This document shows, piece after piece, positions 14,557 through 19,228 of a stretch of 19,228 nt of DNA (position 1 is the first letter of the stretch; each line of letters opens with the position of its first letter). Position numbers and translations under genes: made by a program. The notes below the pieces were generated by a model. That model did not search any database, was not told the DNA's origin, and saw nothing but the letters and a program-made list of their open reading frames with translations. The stretch is taken from NCBI GenBank assembly GCA_002427745.1, contig DIYF01000030.1, forward strand, positions 12,443 to 31,670, given 5' to 3'. The stretch is from Roseivirga sp. UBA6061. GTDB taxonomy: Bacteria > Bacteroidota > Bacteroidia > Cytophagales > Cyclobacteriaceae.

Positions 14557-15243
14557 ATGCGCGCACCCAAACACCTTCTGCCCTATCTCTTCATAGGCCT
14601 TCTTCATTTGGTGGCCTGTCTTTCAGGTCAGAGTGATATTCAAATGCTTACCAAGCCCATGCTGATGCCGGCACTCGCCTTTTACTTCTACCAGAGTGTA
14701 CCGGTAACTCCGCTCAACCGCTTCGTCATGGCAGCCTTGCTTTTCTCTTTTCTGGGAGACACGCTGCTTATGTTCAGCCGTTATAATAACCTCTTTTTTA
14801 TGATTGGCCTGGCCACCTTTCTTCTGGCACACCTGGTTTATATCATCATCAATATGAATGCCGTAGAGGAGGCCGGCAAAGGGTTCAGATTACAATGGCA
14901 GGATATACCCTTTATACTTTTTGGTCTGGTGATTTTCAGTATCGTGAAAAAGGATCTGGGAGAGATGTACTTCCCTGCCCTGGGTTATACCGTCATTATC
15001 TGTATTATGTCCATGACAGCCCGGAAACGATGGAAACGCACGAATAAGATGAGCTTCTGGCTTGTTATGAGTGGCGCCCTTTTCTTTCTTGCCAGCGACA
15101 GTATGCTCGCGATCAATAAGTTTCTGGAGCCTATCCCACAATCTTCCCTGCTGGTAATGAGTACCTACCTGATTGCTCAGTTTCTGATCATTCAGGGCCT
15201 GATCGTATTCATAAAAAAAATCCGGCAGGGGGCCGGATCTTGA
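14557..15243 (+). CDS. YhhN/TMEM86-family membrane protein (possible lysoplasmalogenase)
   Basis: This 228-aa protein has seven to eight hydrophobic helices and the YhhN family pattern: TKPMLMPALAFYFY near 32-45 (conserved KP), FSFLGDTLLM with Asp68, ATFLLAHLVYI (86-96), and ALFFLASDSMLAINKF with Asp181. The vertebrate TMEM86B member hydrolyses the vinyl-ether bond of lysoplasmalogens; a few bacterial members do so too, but most are untested, so the activity is inferred from family. The last codons (KKIRQGAGS) overlap the hairpin that terminates the convergent gene on the other strand. Confidence 0.85.
   Translation: MRAPKHLLPYLFIGLLHLVACLSGQSDIQMLTKPMLMPALAFYFYQSVPVTPLNRFVMAALLFSFLGDTLLMFSRYNNLFFMIGLATFLLAHLVYIIINMNAVEEAGKGFRLQWQDIPFILFGLVIFSIVKKDLGEMYFPALGYTVIICIMSMTARKRWKRTNKMSFWLVMSGALFFLASDSMLAINKFLEPIPQSSLLVMSTYLIAQFLIIQGLIVFIKKIRQGAGS
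15213..15238 (-). terminator. Terminator of the minus-strand operon, inside the end of the YhhN-family gene
   Basis: The minus strand reads a 7-bp stem (atccggc/gccggat, 15238-15232 with 15226-15220), a 5-nt loop and then a T-tract (15220-15213). This ends the head-GIN gene after 30 nt. The element lies within the last codons of the convergent gene. On the plus strand the hairpin is followed only by a weak T-rich stretch. Confidence 0.8.
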
Positions 15244-15267
15244 TGTTTTATTTTGAGTTGGTTGTCT

Positions 15268-15960
15268 CTAGTTAATTCTTCTGACTGTGCCACTCCCCGA
15301 TACACTGGAATTGACACTGGTGGGTTTGCCCATATAGTAGATCTTTCCGCTTCCTGAGATTCTCACATCCAGGTCACCCTCCACATTAATGGAACCCCGG
15401 CCCGAGCCACTCATACTGATTTCATAGTCGCCTACCACAAGTTTTTCAGCCAGATATTTACCGGAACCACTGATAGAAAGCTTTGCTCTGTCAGACGTTC
15501 CCTGAAGCTCTATATTACCTGAACCGGAGATCTTTGAAACCACATATTCAGCTTCCAGATCAATTTCAATATCTCCTGAACCTGCAATAGAAGCTGTAAA
15601 ATCGTCTGTTTTCAATGTGTTCTGACTGATAATATCTCCCGAACCACTGACATAGGCGCCTCTCAGCTTTTCTACCGTAATATAAACGGTCAGACGACCT
15701 CTTCTATTGCTGTTCCACCATCGGTCTCGTTTGTTTTTGATATTCAGCCGGCCTCCTCTTACTTCAGTTTCTATCTCTTCCAACAGGTCGGGATCTCCCT
15801 CAAGGATCACCTCCGTTTTGTTCCCCTGGGTAATCAATACTTTTCCTGAAACCCTCATCACCACTTCATCAAAATCACGAACGTCCCGGGTCTCTTTGTT
15901 TTGGGCCATGGCCGTAAAGCCAAACGAAGCGATGCATAGTATTGTCAATAGTGTCCTCAT
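15268..15960 (-). CDS. Exported head-GIN domain (DUF2807) protein
   Basis: The 230-aa product starts with a signal peptide (MRTLLTILCIASFGFTAMAQ) and then a DUF2807/GIN domain. It shows seven [VIM][SA]GSG turns (VSGSGDI, IAGSGDI, ISGSGNI, ISGSGKY, MSGSGRG, ISGSGKI, VSGSGTV) about 20 residues apart, the rungs of a beta-helix. An RDFDEVVMRVSGKVLITQG segment leads into it. The family is common in Bacteroidota envelopes; its function is not established. A longer reading from TTG at 16017 would overlap the MATE stop and put a non-signal stretch in front, so I chose ATG at 15960. It lies 53 nt behind the MATE gene, and the transcript ends at the hairpin at 15213-15238. Confidence 0.88.
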   Translation of the reverse strand: MRTLLTILCIASFGFTAMAQNKETRDVRDFDEVVMRVSGKVLITQGNKTEVILEGDPDLLEEIETEVRGGRLNIKNKRDRWWNSNRRGRLTVYITVEKLRGAYVSGSGDIISQNTLKTDDFTASIAGSGDIEIDLEAEYVVSKISGSGNIELQGTSDRAKLSISGSGKYLAEKLVVGDYEISMSGSGRGSINVEGDLDVRISGSGKIYYMGKPTSVNSSVSGSGTVRRIN

Positions 15961-16013
15961 AACGGTAGTTTGCGTATGATTATCTTGTTTTGTAGTAAAG
16001 ACTCCCTGAAGAC

Positions 16014-17390
16014 TCAAGGGTTGCTTTCTGTGTGAACTTTTTGAAAGTCGAGGGCCTTCTGGTTCGACAATCTCTTAAACCTGAAGTAGAGCAACACCGC
16101 TGCCACCGTCAGTCCGGTCAATAGTCCATACCAAATACCCTCCGGACCAAAATCCAGTACAAAGCCAAATACATAACTTACGGGTATGGCCAGTCCCCAA
16201 TAGGCCACCAGGGTAATGAACGTGGGTACTTTTACATCAGACATTCCCCGAAGATTGCCCAAACCTACCACCTGCACTCCGTCAGAAAGCTGAAAGAATC
16301 CGGCTATTACAATGAGCGAACCGGCTATCCGAATCACTTCTGCATCATCGATATAGAAGGTCGGCACCACATCGTGTATCAACACAAAAAGTATGGCACA
16401 GGTAGACATTACGAAGAGGGAAAGAGCAAAGTTGGCATTCCCGGCACGGAATAAATTCACTCCGTCAGACTGACCAATAAGGTTGCCAATCCGCACGGTA
16501 GAAGCTGCCGAGATACCGGTGGCCGCCATATAGCTCAGCGCAACAAGCCCAATGGCAATCTGGTGAGCAGCCAGTTCTTTATCGCCTATCCAACCCATCA
16601 TAACTGCTGCTACACTAAAAGCTCCCACCTCAAAAAGAAACTGAGTACCGGCCGGAATCCCTATCTGTAGCATGGGCCTGAAATAACCGGCCTTGACCTT
16701 CAACAGGTTAAATCCATCTCTGAAGCGAACAAACAGTCTGCCTTTCAGTACAAACCAAAACGAGGCTGTCATCATGAAAATACGCGAAATCAAGGTAGCC
16801 CAACCCGCTCCATTGAGTCCCAGTTCGGGAAAGCCCATTTTCCCAAAAATCAGGAGGTAATTGAGCCCGACATTGATCAGATTGGCAGCAATGGTGATGA
16901 ACATCATTTGCTTGGTAACAGAGAGCCCTTCTGTAAACTGCTTAAAATTCTGAAAGACCATCAGAGGCACAATGGAACTGGCAATGATGAGGTAATAGGG
17001 TTTTCCCAGGCTCACCACCTGTTCTGTCTGCCCCAGGTATGGCAAAGCATAGTATACCAGGCCCAGGCCCAGCAAAAGCACAAACCCTGCTATGGCACAC
17101 AGAATGATCCCCTGCCGTAAAACGCGGGTAATGGTATCGTGGTCCTTCTTACCGTCTGATTGAGCTACCAGGGGCGTGATACCAAATGAAAGCCCGATCC
17201 CAAACATCATAAAGACGCTGAAAACGCTGCCCACAAAAGAAGATGCTGCCAACGGCTCAGGCCCTAGTTGCCCCACCATTAAACTATCGATGATACCCAC
17301 CAGAATATGACCTATCTGACTCAGCATTACCGGGTAAGCGATTTTGAGCGTTTTGGAAAAGTTGTCTTTATAGCTAAGTAGCTCTGTCAT
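16014..17390 (-). CDS. MATE-family multidrug/toxin efflux transporter
   Basis: A 458-aa inner-membrane antiporter with twelve helices, of the NorM/DinF branch. Family blocks are AYPVMLSQIGHILVGIIDSLMVGQLGP near the N-terminus, FVGSVFSVFMMFGIGLSFG, NLINVGLNYLLIFG, ELGLNGAGWATLISR and QIAIGLVALSYMAATGISAA. Such proteins export cationic drugs and other toxins using Na+ or H+; the substrate here is unknown. Its ATG overlaps the stop of the preceding Nudix gene (ATGA, 17387-17390), which implies coupled translation. It ends just ahead of the head-GIN gene. Confidence 0.93.
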   Translation of the reverse strand: MTELLSYKDNFSKTLKIAYPVMLSQIGHILVGIIDSLMVGQLGPEPLAASSFVGSVFSVFMMFGIGLSFGITPLVAQSDGKKDHDTITRVLRQGIILCAIAGFVLLLGLGLVYYALPYLGQTEQVVSLGKPYYLIIASSIVPLMVFQNFKQFTEGLSVTKQMMFITIAANLINVGLNYLLIFGKMGFPELGLNGAGWATLISRIFMMTASFWFVLKGRLFVRFRDGFNLLKVKAGYFRPMLQIGIPAGTQFLFEVGAFSVAAVMMGWIGDKELAAHQIAIGLVALSYMAATGISAASTVRIGNLIGQSDGVNLFRAGNANFALSLFVMSTCAILFVLIHDVVPTFYIDDAEVIRIAGSLIVIAGFFQLSDGVQVVGLGNLRGMSDVKVPTFITLVAYWGLAIPVSYVFGFVLDFGPEGIWYGLLTGLTVAAVLLYFRFKRLSNQKALDFQKVHTESNP

Positions 17391-17935
17391 ATACCTATCT
17401 GACGCGCATATTTGAGAATGCCTGCCACACTTAAGCTATCGGTAATTTTGTTTTCCAGCACCATATCCAATGCTTCCCTGAACGGGAGCTTTCTCACTTC
17501 CAGATCCTCTGTTTCGTCAAATTCAGTTGCCCCTTCGGTAAGTTCCCTGGCCACATAAACATGCCCTACTTCATCTGTTACTGAATTGGACGTATGGATT
17601 TTACTCAGGTATTCCAGGCGGTTCGCGATCAGTCCTGTCTCCTCTCTCAGCTCTCTGAGTGCTCCTTCTTCCACATTTTCATCAAAAGGCACCCCACCCA
17701 TAGGAATCTCCCAGCTATACTCATTGAGGGTATAACGGTATTGTCCTACCAGCCAGGTGTTGCCCTCGTCATCTATCGGGATGATACCGATAGCCAGCCC
17801 TTTGAAGGAGACTTTACCATAGATGCCCTTCCCTCCCTTCGGGTTGATCACATCGTATTCATTCACCTGAATCCAGGGGTTATCATAGATGAGTTTTTCA
17901 CTCAGGGTTTGCCATGGGTTTTCTTCAGGATTCAT
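17387..17935 (-). CDS. Nudix hydrolase, ADP-ribose pyrophosphatase-like
   Basis: The 182-aa product carries a perfect Nudix box G-x5-E-x7-RE-U-x-EE-x-G-U at residues 80-102 (GGVPFDE, then NVEEGAL and RELREETGL), whose glutamates bind the catalytic metal. The preceding block VGQYRYTLNEYSWEIPMGG (63-81) is typical of ADP-ribose/nucleoside-diphosphate-sugar pyrophosphatases, so it likely removes toxic ADP-ribose or a related compound; the exact substrate is not decided by sequence. It heads a transcript with the MATE gene, which overlaps it by 4 nt. A -7 box lies 4 nt ahead of its ATG (separate entry). Confidence 0.9.
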   Translation of the reverse strand: MNPEENPWQTLSEKLIYDNPWIQVNEYDVINPKGGKGIYGKVSFKGLAIGIIPIDDEGNTWLVGQYRYTLNEYSWEIPMGGVPFDENVEEGALRELREETGLIANRLEYLSKIHTSNSVTDEVGHVYVARELTEGATEFDETEDLEVRKLPFREALDMVLENKITDSLSVAGILKYARQIGI

Positions 17936-17939
17936 GGCT

Positions 17940-17947
17940 CAAAAATA
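17940..17947 (-). promoter_or_regulatory. -7 box directly before the Nudix gene
   Basis: TATTTTTG on the minus strand (17947-17940) matches TAnnTTTG fully and ends 4 nt before the ATG. Transcription would start at about the ATG itself, so the mRNA may be leaderless. No TTG sits at the proper -33 distance. Confidence 0.4.
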
Positions 17948-17994
17948 GAGATTCGTTTTATTTGTTCCGGCTATATCCTAAGTTTATCGACAGG

Positions 17995-18591
17995 ATGCTA
18001 TTAGCGAATTTCGGATCTGGAAAAATAGAGGCTGGCTGTGACGAGGCAGGCCGCGGGCCACTGGCTGGTCCTGTGGTGGCAGCTGCGGCTATCATGCCGG
18101 TTGATTATCAGAATGAACTGCTGAATGATTCCAAAAAGCTCAAGAAGAAAGACCGGGATCAGCTTGAGCAAATGATCAAGCAAGACGCCATTGCCTGGGC
18201 TATTGCGGAAGTGAGCCATGAAGAAATAGATGAGATCAATATTCTGAACGCTTCCTTCCTGGCCATGCACCGGGCTATTGATCAGCTAAAAGTCAGGCCT
18301 GAATTACTCCTGATAGACGGCAACCTATTTAAAAAGTATAAGGATTTACCACATGAATGTGTGGTCAAGGGAGATGGCAAGTACATGTCTATAGCCGCTG
18401 CATCCATTTTGGCTAAGACACACCGGGATGCCGTTATGGAAGCTGCAGCGCAACAGTACCCCGGCTACGGCTGGGAATCGAATGCTGGTTACCCTACCAA
18501 AAAACACAGGGATGCTATTCGGGAACTGGGCGTCACACCTTTGCATCGCAAGTCTTTCAGACTACTTCCGGAACAAATGGAGCTTTTCTAG
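17995..18591 (+). CDS. rnhB: Ribonuclease HII
   Basis: RNase HII nicks at ribonucleotides misincorporated in DNA and so starts their removal. The 198-aa product has all motifs: CDEAGRGPLAGPVVAAA with catalytic Asp16 and Glu17, LLIDGN with Asp108, and ASILAKTHRD with Asp145. The ATG at 17995 gives the family length and start (MLLANFGSGKIEAGCDEAGR). A longer reading from 17914 would overlap the divergent Nudix gene's start and add 27 unrelated residues, so I reject it. A near -7 box, TAAGTTTA (17979-17986), lies 8 nt before the ATG. Confidence 0.95.
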   Translation: MLLANFGSGKIEAGCDEAGRGPLAGPVVAAAAIMPVDYQNELLNDSKKLKKKDRDQLEQMIKQDAIAWAIAEVSHEEIDEINILNASFLAMHRAIDQLKVRPELLLIDGNLFKKYKDLPHECVVKGDGKYMSIAAASILAKTHRDAVMEAAAQQYPGYGWESNAGYPTKKHRDAIRELGVTPLHRKSFRLLPEQMELF

Positions 18592-18598
18592 ACAGCTT

Positions 18599-18606
18599 TA
18601 CTTTTG
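18599..18606 (+). promoter_or_regulatory. -7 box directly before the LysM gene
   Basis: TACTTTTG matches TAnnTTTG fully and ends 4 nt before ATG at 18611, the same spacing as at the Nudix gene. The mRNA would be nearly leaderless. No good TTG is seen at -33. Confidence 0.4.
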
Positions 18607-18610
18607 AGAT

Positions 18611-19228
18611 ATGAGCTATGTTTTGAAATACACAGTTTTATCAGGAGATACTTTGAGTGCTATTGCCAACGGGATCTCTTCCAGTGCAGGCATCTCCTAT
18701 CAGCGAATTGAGTCTGCCAATCCCAACACGCCTGCATCAGCATTACGGGCAGGGCAGATCATTTCAATACCAGCTGACTCCTCAGGTTCGGGTTTCCGGT
18801 ACACGATCAGACCGGGAGACAGTTACGCCAAAATTGCCGGTGAACTCAGTGAATGCCATGGACTGACAACCTCAGACATTACCGATGCCAATCCCGGACT
18901 GAATCCTGATCTGATACAGGTAGGACAGTTGCTCAATATACCTGCCACCACTGCAGTTGAGCCTGCTCCTGCCGAGGTGTCAGCCCCTCATATGGGTTAC
19001 TGGTTATGGACCTACGCTTCCGGTGCCCCTCTTCCCGGAGCCACCATAGGCATAGCTTTTAGCGGTTGGGCTGACGTAGACACTGCCCTGTCTCAAAGTG
19101 CCGGAAAACTGGCAGCACTAGTTGGAAAAAAATTTCTGAGTATTGGAGGTGGCAACACAAATGGTGCCTTCACCAACACTGTGCTCACCCATCTGAACAA
19201 AGCCATATCTGATAACAAACTAGCCTCT
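18611..19228 (+). CDS. Double-LysM protein with GH18/chitinase-like domain, cut by window edge
   Basis: From ATG at 18611 the frame is open to the window end (206 codons). Residues 6-54 and 63-111 are two LysM domains (KYTVLSGDTLSAIA ... IESANPN ... LRAGQIISIP; RYTIRPGDSYAKIA ... ITDANPGLNPDLIQVGQLLNIP), which bind N-acetylglucosamine polymers in peptidoglycan or chitin. A Pro/Ala linker (112-126) leads to a region that looks like the start of a GH18 barrel: HMGYWLWTY, TIGIAFSGW and KKFLSIGGGNTNGAF recall the first strands of chitinases. The catalytic DxxDxDxE motif would lie beyond the window, so activity is unproven. Oddly there is no signal peptide: a TGA in frame at 18605-18607 rules out an upstream start and LysM begins at residue 6. 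It follows rnhB by 19 nt. Confidence 0.8.
   Translation, partial: MSYVLKYTVLSGDTLSAIANGISSSAGISYQRIESANPNTPASALRAGQIISIPADSSGSGFRYTIRPGDSYAKIAGELSECHGLTTSDITDANPGLNPDLIQVGQLLNIPATTAVEPAPAEVSAPHMGYWLWTYASGAPLPGATIGIAFSGWADVDTALSQSAGKLAALVGKKFLSIGGGNTNGAFTNTVLTHLNKAISDNKLAS

Noticed and set aside
15961..16017. TTG-initiated N-terminal extension of the head-GIN protein
   Set aside because: It would bury the signal peptide behind 19 polar residues; ATG at 15960 begins right at the signal peptide.
17914..17994. N-terminal extension of RNase HII
   Set aside because: It overlaps the start of the divergent Nudix gene and adds residues foreign to the family.

Overview
The window looks like a chromosomal segment of a Bacteroidota bacterium, most likely a Cytophagales/Fulvivirga-type marine lineage (inference). 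The clues are: a promoter matching the Bacteroidota TTTG-N19-TAnnTTTG consensus; starts that mostly lack Shine-Dalgarno sequences; TPR-transmembrane-HTH regulators; a DUF2807 (head GIN) protein; and a secreted beta-rich surface protein whose mature part begins TYWTNGDGS. I saw no tRNA, rRNA, IS element, prophage or CRISPR array. Most of the window is ordinary core genome, with accessory character at both ends.

Layout. Positions 1-1027 (-) hold the first 342 codons of a large secreted surface protein that runs off the left edge. Behind it, also on the minus strand, are two tandem paralogous membrane regulators (1210-3237 and 3258-5297): signal peptide, TPR domain, one TM segment, coiled coil and a C-terminal LuxR-type HTH. 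A very good promoter for the pair lies at 5501-5531. The 182-bp gap before the surface gene carries two identical 11-bp direct repeats spaced two helical turns apart, a candidate operator. From 5831 the plus strand carries gatC, an 847-aa polytopic membrane/TPR protein of unknown function, a MacB/LolD-type ABC ATPase coupled to a PduO-type cobalamin adenosyltransferase, ilvE, a small secreted protein, prfB with a complete +1 programmed frameshift site, an MFS transporter and a YhhN-family membrane protein. Convergent to these, on the minus strand, is a likely operon of a Nudix hydrolase, a MATE transporter and a head-GIN protein (17935 to 15268). rnhB is divergent from it (17995-18591). The right edge cuts a gene for a double-LysM protein (18611 to the end) that continues into a GH18/chitinase-like domain but has no signal peptide.

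How the genes fit together. The core genes (gatC, prfB, ilvE, rnhB) serve translation, amino-acid metabolism and DNA maintenance. The left end may be a local sensing and surface module, in which one or both TPR-HTH sensors control the adjacent surface protein through the repeated site; this is inference. The right end points to cell-wall or chitin interaction. The features most worth checking are the repeated operator, the paired sensors, the prfB frameshift signal in a genome that barely uses Shine-Dalgarno sequences, the leaderless-type -7 boxes, and the LysM/GH18-like protein without a leader.
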